A stretch of DNA of 38,348 nt, from positions 1-38,348 of the forward strand of contig NZ_SRII01000021.1 of the NCBI RefSeq assembly GCF_004684095.1, given 5' to 3'. The notes under the pieces are model-generated. The model did no database searches. It saw only the letters and a list, made by a program, of their open reading frames with translations, and was not told the origin of the DNA. Positions 22,168 to 30,254 of this stretch are shown here, in pieces. The position numbers and the translations under genes are program-made. The stretch's first letter is position 1; every line of letters begins with the position of its first letter. Source of the stretch: Hymenobacter sp. UV11. GTDB lineage: Bacteria > Bacteroidota > Bacteroidia > Cytophagales > Hymenobacteraceae.

Positions 22168-23031
22168 TTAGCTGATGATGGCAATATTTACAGCGCCTCC
22201 GAACTGGATGCCGGTTGAGAGTAGCTTGTAGTCACGAGCGATGCCAAAGGCATCCGTGATAATCACGTCGGTAAGGATGTAAGCGGAAAAATTGTTGATG
22301 CCCGAGCGCACCAGTGAAGGCGCTCCATAGGCCGCATCGAAAAGCAGGTGGATGTAGCGCCCGCCCGTGCAGTCGCTGGTGGTGTTGATTAGGTAGTCGC
22401 CGGCTAGCTCCTTGCGCAGGCCAAGCCCCGCATAGTCGATAGGTGTGCCATTGGTCAATGCAGCCACCATGTGGTCGCGGTCGTTGGCCGAGGGGCCAAA
22501 GAAGCGGGCCGGGTAGTAGTTCACCGAGGCCCCGGCACTGGCGCTCAATGTGCCGTCTGATACCACTATCGTGAAGGGAACGAGCGCATCGGCGGGTAAC
22601 GAGCCGCTGCCCGACTGCTGATTGCCCGTTGCCTTGACCGCCTTGCCATTGACTTTGATGGTCGTAATGGGGTTACTCTGCGGCGTGGCGGTCCAGTTGA
22701 ATCCTACGGCGCTGGCATCGCCCCGCTCGCGCACCGGGTTGGCTACGCTCATGGCAGCCAGTGGCGGCAAGGCTGGGTAAAGCTGAAGCAGCAGGTTGTG
22801 CAGCACGTCCTTTTCCGTGGTGCCGTGTAGGGTGATGCCCTGCAAGCCCGGGATAGGTGCCGTGATGGGACGCTCGCCGTTGAAGGCCGCGCCCGTATTC
22901 TGCTCGGTGAAGTCCAGCATGCTTTTAAGCAGCTCCCGCACATCGGTGCCGCGGGTCTTGTCGATGCTGACAACCAGCGGGTTTACCTTGATATATTGGT
23001 CAATCAGGGCATAGAGGTCGGCTTTGGTCAC
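22168..23031 (-). CDS. Tail fibre-associated structural protein
   Basis: A 287-aa protein. Residues 1-90 are helical (TKADLYALIDQYIKVNPLVV), followed by an Ig-like stretch (VGFNWTATPQSNPITTIKVN) and a C-terminal domain with YIHLLFDAAYGAPS. It lies between the LysM-like protein and the fibre gene, so a fibre connector or baseplate-fibre linker is likely. I do not recognise a named family, and no enzyme motif is visible. Confidence 0.6.
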   Translation of the reverse strand: MTKADLYALIDQYIKVNPLVVSIDKTRGTDVRELLKSMLDFTEQNTGAAFNGERPITAPIPGLQGITLHGTTEKDVLHNLLLQLYPALPPLAAMSVANPVRERGDASAVGFNWTATPQSNPITTIKVNGKAVKATGNQQSGSGSLPADALVPFTIVVSDGTLSASAGASVNYYPARFFGPSANDRDHMVAALTNGTPIDYAGLGLRKELAGDYLINTTSDCTGGRYIHLLFDAAYGAPSLVRSGINNFSAYILTDVIITDAFGIARDYKLLSTGIQFGGAVNIAIIS

Positions 23032-23049
23032 GTAAGAAATAAGCGTTTT

Positions 23050-23631
23050 TTAGTCGTACTCAGCCGGCTCGTACTCTGCCGGCTCGAACTCGGCCGGGCC
23101 AGCGCCGGGCGGCGCAATCCAGGTGGTGACCGGGCGGCTGATTAGCGCCATATAGGACGCGGTGGCTGACTCCGTTTGCCTCGTCTTATCGAACGTGAGC
23201 CGGGTGCCGAGTGGAACCTCCTGGGAGAGCGTAAAGCCGTTCAGCTGACAGAGTTCGACCAGGTTATCCAAGCTGCCATACAGTTGAAGCGCGAGGTCGA
23301 GCACGCTTTGGTTAGGCTTGATGGCGTAGTCAGTCGAGGCCGGTATATCCTGCGGGAACGGCTGCCGGGTAAAGCTGGGCGTGGGGGCTGGTACTGGCTC
23401 CAGTAGCTCGCCGTCGGTGACCACGAACCCATCGGTTAGCGCCAGTTGCCGGGCGACCGCGCTCGCCTGCTGCCGCGCCTGGTCATAGCTCACCACGCAG
23501 CCCACCGGCAGGGCTACATCAACGGCTAGCTGGTTCAGCGCCGCCAGCTCGACCAGCCCATCCAGGCTGCCGGTCAGTTGCAGCGCCACATCCAGCAGCG
23601 TTTGCCCATACTTAGCGGTGTAAATGGCCAT
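23050..23631 (-). CDS. Tail protein with two LysM-like repeats
   Basis: A 193-aa protein with an internal duplication: GQTLLDVALQLTGSLDGLVE (near residue 9) and NQSVLDLALQLYGSLDNLVE (near residue 105), each followed by a strand ending VSYD or LTFD. These look like LysM-type modules, which in phage tails bind peptidoglycan or help baseplate assembly. The C-terminus carries EFEPAEYEPAEYD, a tandem short repeat. It is the usual companion of hub and spike genes in Mu/P2-like tails. Confidence 0.72.
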   Translation of the reverse strand: MAIYTAKYGQTLLDVALQLTGSLDGLVELAALNQLAVDVALPVGCVVSYDQARQQASAVARQLALTDGFVVTDGELLEPVPAPTPSFTRQPFPQDIPASTDYAIKPNQSVLDLALQLYGSLDNLVELCQLNGFTLSQEVPLGTRLTFDKTRQTESATASYMALISRPVTTWIAPPGAGPAEFEPAEYEPAEYD

Positions 23632-23640
23632 GCGTAGCGG

Positions 23641-23946
23641 TTAGCGAGTTCTGTTGGCGTCGAGCGCAATGGTAAAAGCGGGGGTGAACGACACGTCGAG
23701 GCTGATGATTTGGTAGCCGTCAGCCTCAATTTGCAGGGTGATGGCGCGCTTGATTTCGGCCGGGTGCACGGTGGCCCCGAAGTACTGCTCGATGCCCACG
23801 CCGACCAGCGGTGCGGTGCGCCAGAAGCCGGTGTAGGAGCGTAGAATGTGCTCCTGGTGCATGCCGTCGCTGTGGGAAAGCACGAAATCGCCATTCTCAA
23901 TGAGCAGGTCGCCGTCGCCGGCCAGCGTGAAATCAGTTGCTTGCAT
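23641..23946 (-). CDS. Baseplate protein, gp25/W or Mu gp46-like candidate
   Basis: A 101-aa protein beginning MQATDFTLAGDGDLLIENGD, with a central WRTAPLVGVGIEQYFGA and a strand IISLDVSFTPAF at the end. Size, sequence feel and location after the spike gene fit the baseplate wedge protein of contractile phages (Mu gp46 or P2 W/T4 gp25 class). The ATG at 23946 is 4 bases after a CGCTTTAAAT element. Confidence 0.65.
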   Translation of the reverse strand: MQATDFTLAGDGDLLIENGDFVLSHSDGMHQEHILRSYTGFWRTAPLVGVGIEQYFGATVHPAEIKRAITLQIEADGYQIISLDVSFTPAFTIALDANRTR

Positions 23947-23950
23947 GGTT

Positions 23951-23960
23951 ATTTAAAGCG
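23951..23960 (-). promoter_or_regulatory. CG[AC]TTTAAAT element, copy 1
   Basis: CGCTTTAAAT on the minus strand ends 4 bases before the ATG of the baseplate gene. It is one of six such copies upstream of virion genes; see the findings. Confidence 0.45.
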
Positions 23961-23976
23961 GTTTGGGGCACCTGGT

Positions 23977-24180
23977 TTAGCTAATTGTGCCGGTACCAGT
24001 CTGCGCGGCCGCGGTGCCGGTGGTGGCTACCGTGACGGTGCCCGAACGCACGTAAGCGTCGATAAGGGCGGCCAGCTGCCGGGCAAAGTCCTGGCGGGCC
24101 TGCACGGGGTCGGTCGTGTTGGTGCTGAGCGCCGTGGTCAGCGCCAGGATGCCCGCCTCAAGGGTCGATTTTACTAGCAT
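23977..24180 (-). CDS. Small tail-region protein of unknown function
   Basis: A 67-aa protein with LARQLAALIDAYVRSGTVTV and an Ala/Thr/Gly-rich end, TGTAAAQTGTGTIS. Short proteins with this kind of ending are frequent between spike and baseplate genes in Bacteroidota phages, but no role is known to me. Its start abuts the stop of the spike gene. Confidence 0.6.
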   Translation of the reverse strand: MLVKSTLEAGILALTTALSTNTTDPVQARQDFARQLAALIDAYVRSGTVTVATTGTAAAQTGTGTIS

Positions 24181-24615
24181 CTACTTGGAAAACAGGTTTT
24201 TGAGCCGGCTCTTGATGGCAAGAATCGCGGGCTTGTTAATCACCTCGATGGAAGGGCCCTGGTTGGTGGTCACGCGCAGGCTGCTCACTTCGTCCACTAG
24301 GTCCGAGAGCAATTGGAATAACGATTCGTTCTGCGATTCGAGGGCTACCGATTCTACCTGGCTGACCATTGCCACAAAGGCATCGTCCTTGGAAAAGAAG
24401 CTCACCACCACGTCCGAGCCGACTACGGGGTATAGGACCAGGCCCTTGCCCGTTTGGGCTTGCAGGCGCACTTCTAGTAGCTCCGCGGAATCGTCCAGCG
24501 GCTCGCAATCGATGGTATTGTTCGTTTTATCGACGGCCGTCACCTTAGCGAGCACGCTGTAAGGCTGGTGCTCGTCGGCGGTGTAGGCCCGAATGATGTC
24601 GCTAATGTTGGCCAT
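24181..24615 (-). CDS. Baseplate spike protein (gpV / Mu gp45-like)
   Basis: A 144-aa protein with an OB-fold-like core (YSVLAKVTAVDKTNNTIDCE, then GLVLYPVVGSDVVVSFFSKD), as in the central spike of contractile tails. Helical residues follow, ending in AIKSRLKNLFSK. Its start overlaps the hub stop by one base. It would form the membrane-piercing tip under the hub. Confidence 0.7.
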   Translation of the reverse strand: MANISDIIRAYTADEHQPYSVLAKVTAVDKTNNTIDCEPLDDSAELLEVRLQAQTGKGLVLYPVVGSDVVVSFFSKDDAFVAMVSQVESVALESQNESLFQLLSDLVDEVSSLRVTTNQGPSIEVINKPAILAIKSRLKNLFSK

Positions 24616-25601
24616 TATTGGCTGCTGGCCTTGCGGTCCAGTTCGATATTTTGGCGGTAGCCGCCGAAGCCAAAGCTGCGGGTAACTTGCTTCACTAGGT
24701 AGCCCCCGTTGCGCTCGGAAATGGTGCCGTCCGAAAGCACCACAATGTCCCCGTGCCGCACGTAGGGCATGCCGAAGGTGGTTACGCTGCCCTCGAAGCC
24801 GGAGACCTTATAGGTGGCGGCTAGGTTGTTGGCCAGCTTCTGCAAATCGGCCTGGCTCTTGTCGTAGTAGAACACCGGAACAACCCGGCCGTCCCCATCA
24901 CCCGCCTCGGCCGTGAGCTGCTTGTTATCCTTGCCCAGGATAGAGGTAGCCCGGATTTTCACCCGCTGGTTATCGGCGTTTTTGTAGGTAAGATCGTCCT
25001 GGATGATATTGGGCGTGAACTGCAAAGGCACCCGCTTGCGGTAGTCGGTGCCGGTGTGGGTATAGGCGAAGCCCACGTACAGCACGCCCTCCCGAAAGAA
25101 GGAGTAGATGCCGTATTTCTTCCGCAGCTCGTCGAGCACCTGCGCCCCGGTGGCCGTGTTGATGCGGAACTTGCCCAGCTGCATGCTCGGAAAGGAGTAC
25201 ACGACCTTGAAATCACCGTGCACCTTCGTCAGCAGGAAATCCACGAGCTGCTTCACCGTGACCTGGGCGAAGGTCTTCTTGAACGACTGCTGCTTGAAGA
25301 GCCACATGGCATCCTCGCACACCAGCTCCAGCGGGTACTTCGTTTTCACGTCGGCCACGTAGCCGGTGAAAATGGTGGTATGCTGGTAGTTGTAGCCACA
25401 CTCGATGGTCACCTTATCGCCCACTTTGAACACGGCGCGCTGGCCTTCCACGATGGGCTTATTCTCGACGGTGAGGCGCTTGGGTATCTTGATGGTGGCC
25501 GTATCGGTCAGGTTATGCCACGACGAAACCACCTCCACCTCGTTGCAGAAATTGAACTGCAAGCTGCCCACCGTTATCCGGTTGGTTAATCTGTAAAGCA
25601 C
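24615..25601 (-). CDS. Baseplate hub protein (gpD / Mu gp44-like)
   Basis: A 328-aa protein with the strand-rich pattern of hub proteins: TDTATIKIPKRL, VGDKVTIECGYNYQHTTIFT, GYVADVKTKYPLELVCED, then a middle domain with SFFREGVLYVGFAY and a late VRHGDIVVLSDGTISERNGG. Hubs of the P2 gpD/Mu gp44 class join the tail tube to the spike. The order TMP, DUF6046-like, hub, spike is standard. Confidence 0.78.
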   Translation of the reverse strand: MLYRLTNRITVGSLQFNFCNEVEVVSSWHNLTDTATIKIPKRLTVENKPIVEGQRAVFKVGDKVTIECGYNYQHTTIFTGYVADVKTKYPLELVCEDAMWLFKQQSFKKTFAQVTVKQLVDFLLTKVHGDFKVVYSFPSMQLGKFRINTATGAQVLDELRKKYGIYSFFREGVLYVGFAYTHTGTDYRKRVPLQFTPNIIQDDLTYKNADNQRVKIRATSILGKDNKQLTAEAGDGDGRVVPVFYYDKSQADLQKLANNLAATYKVSGFEGSVTTFGMPYVRHGDIVVLSDGTISERNGGYLVKQVTRSFGFGGYRQNIELDRKASSQ

Positions 25602-25605
25602 TGGG

Positions 25606-26268
25606 TTAGGAGGTGATTTTGATTAGCTCGACGGGGTTATCGCTCAGGGCATTTATCTCGAAAAGCTGGCTGTTGCTGCTGCCCTCGGTCTGGGGAAGTG
25701 TGTAGCCTTTCACCACCAGGTTGTGAATGGGAAAAAGCGCCAGGTACTCGCTGGCTATTTGCAGCGACACGGGCGCTTTGAGCACGTCGTTCAGCTTCTT
25801 GAAATCATCCAGCGGAAAGGCGTAGCCCTTGCTGTTTACCAGCGCGCCGCGCAGGCTCACCTCGTAGTCGCCATCGCTCACGAACTCCTTGATGGTGCCG
25901 TTCAGCCCGTTTATGGCCGTGGTCACGATGTTCTTGGACATCTGCACGTCGATGAGCACCGTGCCCAGCTCGACCGATACGGGCGGCATTTTCACCCGCT
26001 CGATGGCCTGCGTTTTGTCGTTGTAGTATTCCAGCTCGTAGGCTTCGGACGAGAGCGTGACGGTAGCGAATACCGAGCGGCCGAGCAGCCCAGCCGTGCC
26101 GTCGCGGTCGGCAAACACGCTGCCGTTCCCGAACTTATCGGGGTCGCTTTCGGCGGGCGGCGTGGTCGTCAGAAAGAGCGGCTTGATGTAGGTATTGGCC
26201 AGATTCTTCAGAATGAGATTGACCTGCGTGTTCTGCCGAACCGGGTAATCGTAGTTGAGTATTTCCAC
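25606..26268 (-). CDS. DUF6046-like tail protein
   Basis: A 220-aa protein between tape measure and hub. MEILNYDYPVRQNTQVNLIL at the start and VSVELGTVLIDVQMSKNIVT in the middle resemble the DUF6046 group of Bacteroidota phages. By position it corresponds to Mu gp43 or T4 gp53-like tail-initiation proteins, which link the tape measure to the hub. Confidence 0.68.
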   Translation of the reverse strand: MEILNYDYPVRQNTQVNLILKNLANTYIKPLFLTTTPPAESDPDKFGNGSVFADRDGTAGLLGRSVFATVTLSSEAYELEYYNDKTQAIERVKMPPVSVELGTVLIDVQMSKNIVTTAINGLNGTIKEFVSDGDYEVSLRGALVNSKGYAFPLDDFKKLNDVLKAPVSLQIASEYLALFPIHNLVVKGYTLPQTEGSSNSQLFEINALSDNPVELIKITS

Positions 26269-26280
26269 TACTGAGGCTGC

Positions 26281-27900
26281 TTAATTTTTGCCCGCTAGCA
26301 GGCTAAAGTCCGTGAGGCCAGCCAGCAGCATCTCGGTCAGGAGCTTCTGAATATCCGCGGTGCTTTCCTTCAGATTGACCGTGTGCAGCGTTTCCACGCC
26401 GGTCATCTTCTGGATGGTTATGTACACGTTCGTGGGCTTGCTGCCCGACACGTCGCCCACTTTGGTTTTGATGCCCTTGTCCTTGCCGGCGGCTGCCGAG
26501 GTGCCCAGCGCGTTCTTCGCGCCAGCTGCCGCAGCACGGGCCGCGTCGGTGGCTGACTTGCCCTTGTCGCCAAAGAAGTCCTTGAATACCGGCGCTTTAT
26601 CGTTGAAGTGATAGTTTTCACTATTGGTGGCCGCCTGGAAGGGAGCCGTCACAATATCCTTGAGGCCGCTGCCGAGCTTGCTAAAGTCTCGGTTGAGAAT
26701 ACCGTCGATGGCTTTCACGATGCCGCCAAGCACCCGGCCAGCTACCTCGCCAATCAACGAGAAGGCCGTTTTGAAGGCATTGTACAGCCCCAGCACGTTG
26801 GCCTGCGCCTCCTTATTGGTCTGAAAGTACTTGACGAAGATGTTGATGACCTGTGAGATGGATTCGTACACCTTGCCGAAAAGCGTGGCGGCCACCTCAA
26901 TGAAAGGGGCCATTACCTGAAGGGCATAGCCCACCCGGTTGAACACCTTCTCCAATGCGTCGCTCACCGTACCCGCGTAGCCCATCGACTCGGTGACGCG
27001 CCGGAAACTAGCGAGTAGGGGCTGCACCGCCTTTTGCAGGGGCTCGAAGAGCTGGGCAAACTTGGCCTTGTTGGTCTGCACCCACTGAAGCACCTCGTTG
27101 GCCTTATCCAGCAGCACCTTTGCGAAGGGCACGGTAGATTCCCCGGTATCAGACATCATCTGCTCGATGGTGTCTTTCAGGTTGCTCCACTTGCCGGTCA
27201 GGGTGTTGGACATGCGCTCGTTAAGCGCGCCCCACTTGCCCTGCGTGCCGCCAAGCTTCTCGAAGTAGCTATCCAGGTCGGCAAAGCTCACCTTGCCCTG
27301 TGAGGCCATCTTGCGTAGACCCTGCACGTTGGTGCCCAGCAGCTTGGCGAAGTCCTGCAAGGGGATTTTCGCGTCGGCCAGCTGGTTGAGGTCCTCGCCC
27401 TGAATGAGCCCGTTGCCCTTGTTCTTGACGTAGAGGCTGGTCAGCTCGCCCAGGTTCTTGCCGGTGGCTGAGCTGATGTTGCCGAGCGTGGAGAGCTTCT
27501 GCGCCATCTGGTCAGTAGTCAAACCCGCGCCCAACATTTGCTGGCCGTATTCAAGTAGTTCCGTCTTCGCGAAGGGCGTCTGGGTGGCCAGCTTGGCTAC
27601 GGCGTCGATTGCCTCACTCGCTTTCTTAGCTGAGCCGGTAAACACCTCGTAGCGCAGGCGCGTGGCCTCCATATCAGCGCCTGCCGAGAGCAGCGCCTTG
27701 CCTAATTCCAGGGCTTTGTAAGCACCGAACGCGGCACCGGCGACCATGCCCAGCTTGCTAAATCCGCTGCTGGTTTTCTCGGCCTGCCGCTGTACGCCGG
27801 AGAGCTTTGCCTCGAATCGGGCGACGGCAGCCTGGGCCGAGGCCAGGGCGCCGGAAATCTGGTCTTTTAGTTGGAGTACATAAGCAACTGCGTTAGTCAT
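26281..27900 (-). CDS. Tail tape measure protein
   Basis: A 539-aa protein whose length sets tail length. It starts MTNAVAYVLQLKDQISGALA, a coiled-coil region. The conserved tape-measure segment at residues 85-225 includes TQTPFAKTELLEYGQQMLGA and a later GLIQGEDLNQLADAKIPLQD. Hydrophobic helices follow near residues 320-400 and a Lys/Thr-rich C-terminus ends it. It is short for a myovirus tape measure, implying a short contractile tail. It follows the frameshifted tail-assembly chaperones, as in most tailed phages. Confidence 0.88.
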   Translation of the reverse strand: MTNAVAYVLQLKDQISGALASAQAAVARFEAKLSGVQRQAEKTSSGFSKLGMVAGAAFGAYKALELGKALLSAGADMEATRLRYEVFTGSAKKASEAIDAVAKLATQTPFAKTELLEYGQQMLGAGLTTDQMAQKLSTLGNISSATGKNLGELTSLYVKNKGNGLIQGEDLNQLADAKIPLQDFAKLLGTNVQGLRKMASQGKVSFADLDSYFEKLGGTQGKWGALNERMSNTLTGKWSNLKDTIEQMMSDTGESTVPFAKVLLDKANEVLQWVQTNKAKFAQLFEPLQKAVQPLLASFRRVTESMGYAGTVSDALEKVFNRVGYALQVMAPFIEVAATLFGKVYESISQVINIFVKYFQTNKEAQANVLGLYNAFKTAFSLIGEVAGRVLGGIVKAIDGILNRDFSKLGSGLKDIVTAPFQAATNSENYHFNDKAPVFKDFFGDKGKSATDAARAAAAGAKNALGTSAAAGKDKGIKTKVGDVSGSKPTNVYITIQKMTGVETLHTVNLKESTADIQKLLTEMLLAGLTDFSLLAGKN

Positions 27901-27925
27901 AAGGGGTTAAGGGGCGATTCGTATT

Positions 27926-27937
27926 GATTTAAATCGC
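27926..27937 (-). promoter_or_regulatory. CG[AC]TTTAAAT element, copy 2
   Basis: GCGATTTAAATC on the minus strand, 25 bases before the tape-measure ATG and just after the terminator of the chaperone genes. Its position between a terminator and a gene is promoter-like. Confidence 0.5.
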
Positions 27938-27961
27938 CTTCTCCCGTTCTGCTTGGTCACG

Positions 27962-27990
27962 AAAAAGAGGGTCCTGGTTGGGACCCTCTT
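27962..27990 (-). terminator. Terminator after the tail-assembly chaperone
   Basis: AAGAGGGTCC (27965-27974) and GGACCCTCTT (27981-27990) form a perfect stem with TTTTTCG following on the minus strand, directly after the GT-frame stop at 27997. Confidence 0.9.
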
Positions 27991-27996
27991 CGGTGG

Positions 27997-28209
27997 CTAG
28001 CGTAGCCGCATTTGCTGCTCACGGCGCAGCACCCATTCTAATCCAGCCCACTCCTGCACGTACTTATCGCAGTTCAGCTCACCGTCCGGCCCCTCCGTGA
28101 TGAGGCTCATGGGGTCTAGATGCAGGTAAAAGCGCATGAGTGCATTGATGTGTCGAAACTCTAAGTTTTCTTCCTCACCCAGCTCAGGAAACTGCGCCTT
28201 GTTTAGCTT
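27997..28209 (-). CDS. Tail-assembly chaperone, GT-type extension (made by -1 frameshift)
   Basis: A 70-codon frame with no suitable start at its beginning. It reads KLNKAQFPELGEEENLEFRH, then INALMRFYLHLDPMSLITEG and ends REQQMRLR. It is in the -1 frame relative to the upstream chaperone gene and becomes readable after slippage on the A8 tract at 28208-28215. This is the lambda G/GT or Mu gp41-type pair in which a minor fusion helps load the tail tube onto the tape measure. The composition is normal coding sequence. Confidence 0.78.
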   Translation of the reverse strand, partial: KLNKAQFPELGEEENLEFRHINALMRFYLHLDPMSLITEGPDGELNCDKYVQEWAGLEWVLRREQQMRLR

Positions 28210-28520
28210 TTTTTTAGGGCGATAGTATCGTTGAATTTCACTAGCTCGGCGGCTGCCATCGCTGCTTCGAGGCGGGTATCCTCGTTATTGTAGAGGTTAT
28301 CGCCGTCCACAAAGCAGGCCAGCAGAATCATCTCGCCGGCCACAATCACCGCTTTGGAGTCAGCCATCAGCGTTTCCAGAGCGGCTTTCTTCGTCTTGTA
28401 GTCGGGCTTCTTCAGGTACATCTTCAGCGCCTCGCCGTTCTCGCCCACGCCCTCGATGACGTAAATCTTGGTGTTGTGCGCGGCGGCCAACTCAACTTGC
28501 TTGCTATCGGTAACTTCCAT
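28203..28520 (-). CDS. Tail-assembly chaperone, G-type
   Basis: A 105-aa protein between tail tube and tape measure. It starts MEVTDSKQVELAAAHNTKIY, has YLKKPDYKTKKAALETLMAD and ends NDTIALKKS. The stop lies just after eight A residues, where a -1 shift gives the longer form. Cytoplasmic chaperones of this position keep the tape measure soluble until the tube polymerises. The ATG at 28520 is taken; an in-frame ATG at 28535 is possible. Confidence 0.78.
   Translation of the reverse strand: MEVTDSKQVELAAAHNTKIYVIEGVGENGEALKMYLKKPDYKTKKAALETLMADSKAVIVAGEMILLACFVDGDNLYNNEDTRLEAAMAAAELVKFNDTIALKKS
28208..28215 (-). other. -1 ribosomal frameshift site (A8) in the chaperone gene
   Basis: The zero-frame codons CTA AAA AAA AGC TAA give an uninterrupted A8 just before the stop, so tandem lysine tRNAs can slip back one base. 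The -1 frame then continues for 70 codons. Placement and product are typical of phage tail chaperones. Confidence 0.8.
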
Positions 28521-28577
28521 GTGGCTGGGGGTCATTTTTTACATGTTATATATGTGTCTTATGCAGCCCATAAATGG

Positions 28578-28607
28578 AAAAACCCCATAGTCAAACTACG
28601 GGGTTTT
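28578..28607 (-). terminator. Terminator after the tail tube gene
   Basis: AAAACCCCATAGT and ACTACGGGGTTTT form a 13-bp stem with one mismatch, with T-runs on the minus side. It separates the highly expressed tube gene from the chaperones. Confidence 0.88.
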
Positions 28608-28626
28608 CTCTTCTGCTCGGAGTTTA

Positions 28627-29037
28627 CTACCAAGCGATTTCGGCCACGATGAGCGTGAGCTTGACGTCGAATTTATCGTCACCCTGCTTCATAGCCCGCA
28701 TGTTATCGGTGAACTCGCAGCCGCGCAGCACATGCTTCACGGGCGACATGCCCAGCTGGGGGGCAAACGTCACGGTGATGTCAAACATACCGAGTTGGGT
28801 CAGGTCGCGGCCGGGGGCCACGTTGGTTAGGCGCTCAACCTCGCTCATGTGCAGGGTAACGTCGCCCGAGGCTTCGTAAGCGCCGTAGCTGCGGGAAACC
28901 GGCTTGGAGCCCGCGCCATAGTTGTCCTTCTTGGCGCGCTTGTCGCTGTAGTTTATCTCAGTAATACCTTCGACAACTATTCCCGCCACGGTGGTTACAG
29001 CTTGCGCCCAGCCATATTCATTGCCATTGATTAGCAT
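28627..29037 (-). CDS. Tail tube protein (Mu M-like)
   Basis: A 136-aa protein. It has VVEGITEINYSDKRAKKDNY, GSKPVSRSYGAYEASGDVTL and a final strand DVKLTLIVAEIAW, a beta-barrel ring pattern of contractile tail tubes. It follows the sheath gene 24 nt downstream and has its own terminator, which would allow a high level of expression. The family is clear by order (sheath, tube, chaperones, tape measure). Confidence 0.8.
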   Translation of the reverse strand: MLINGNEYGWAQAVTTVAGIVVEGITEINYSDKRAKKDNYGAGSKPVSRSYGAYEASGDVTLHMSEVERLTNVAPGRDLTQLGMFDITVTFAPQLGMSPVKHVLRGCEFTDNMRAMKQGDDKFDVKLTLIVAEIAW

Positions 29038-29061
29038 CTAGTTAATGGGTTCTCTTTTTAT

Positions 29062-30174
29062 TTAGTTGGCCGATACTTCAAAGCCAATTCCCACCACAAT
29101 CTGCCGGGCTACACCGAGCGGCGTGATGCCGACCTGGATGTTGAGCTGCGACGTGCTGAGCACGTTCTGGCTGGCGTCGATGAACACGCGGTACTCCGAA
29201 ACCTCGTCAGCGTTAGCCATTTGGTCGAGGCGGTTCTTAACCAGCTGCTCGAACTTGGTGATGGTTGCAAGGGCGAGCTTGCCCGCCGAGGTCTTGAGGG
29301 GAGCGCCCAACTCGGGCAGCAGCGCGGCGCGGATGCTACGCTTGGCCTTCTCAATCGTGCGCACGTTCTCGATGAAAGCGTAGTCCGACGTTGAAGCCGT
29401 GGCCGTGCTCGAGTTGGAGAAGAATGAGCCGTCGAAGCCCACGTACTTGCGCACGAAAGTGTAGCCGCGGTCTTTCAGGGAACTGAGGCGGTTGTCTGCC
29501 ACGCCCTTGTAAGCCTCGCCCGTACCGAAATTTAGGGCCTGGAAGCTACCGCTGCCAGCCAGGTTGAACTTGCGCAGCCACACGATGCTCTCGCTAACCT
29601 TGGCTAGTGAAATAGCACCCAGCATCGCCCCGAGGGCCACGCCGATTTGCGCCGTATCGCCACCGACGACCACGCTCACGTTGGGGCAGGTCAGGGTAAC
29701 GAGGGTAGGCAGGGTGTCGAGCGTGAAGCCGGTGAAATCGGCCGCGTACACGATGGAAAGGCCCTGGTGAGTGGTGCTCAACGCATCGGCCTGCGCCTGA
29801 AGCACCTGAATGGTGGCCGTCGCAAAAGAGGCATCATCGAGGTAGCCCATCTGACGAATACGGCCTTCAGCTGCGTATTGCAGCGTCGATACGTGGTCAA
29901 CCGTCACGGGGGCAGCAGTCAGGTACAGGTGCAACTCGCCTTGGGCGTTGATGCTGAAGTACTGGGCAATCTGCTCGTGCAGGTGCTGGTAGGTGGGGGT
30001 AACGATGCCCGCGCTTTCGGCTTCCTTGACGGAGTAAAAAATGCGGTGGCTGTCGCTGCCGTAGCCGGCCGGCATGCTGGCGCAAGCGGCCACTAGGCCG
30101 GATACGTAGTCCTCGCCCGTGAGCGTGCGGTTTAGGCCGCCCTCGAACGTAGTGAACGTTACATCATTAAGCAT
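29062..30174 (-). CDS. Contractile tail sheath protein (DUF2586-like)
   Basis: A 370-aa protein. It starts MLNDVTFTTFEGGLNRTLTG and contains YVGFDGSFFSNSSTATASTS, FIENVRTIEKAKRSIRAALL and a final LNIQVGITPLGVARQIVVGI, the late domain conserved among sheaths. It is rather short for a sheath, as in the DUF2586 group. Its presence shows a myovirus-type, contractile virion. It is preceded by a terminator for the capsid gene and followed closely by the tail tube. Confidence 0.85.
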   Translation of the reverse strand: MLNDVTFTTFEGGLNRTLTGEDYVSGLVAACASMPAGYGSDSHRIFYSVKEAESAGIVTPTYQHLHEQIAQYFSINAQGELHLYLTAAPVTVDHVSTLQYAAEGRIRQMGYLDDASFATATIQVLQAQADALSTTHQGLSIVYAADFTGFTLDTLPTLVTLTCPNVSVVVGGDTAQIGVALGAMLGAISLAKVSESIVWLRKFNLAGSGSFQALNFGTGEAYKGVADNRLSSLKDRGYTFVRKYVGFDGSFFSNSSTATASTSDYAFIENVRTIEKAKRSIRAALLPELGAPLKTSAGKLALATITKFEQLVKNRLDQMANADEVSEYRVFIDASQNVLSTSQLNIQVGITPLGVARQIVVGIGFEVSAN

Positions 30175-30202
30175 GAATCTTGTCGCTTAATTTTATAGAA
30201 AA

Positions 30203-30231
30203 AGGGTGGCTGGTTTGTACCCAACCACCCT
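30203..30231 (-). terminator. Terminator after the major capsid gene
   Basis: AGGGTGGCTGG (30203-30213) and CCAACCACCCT (30221-30231) pair at 10 of 11 positions, with TTTTTC following on the minus strand. Confidence 0.85.
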
Positions 30232-30254
30232 CTGCTTTCTTATTTGCCGGTTGG

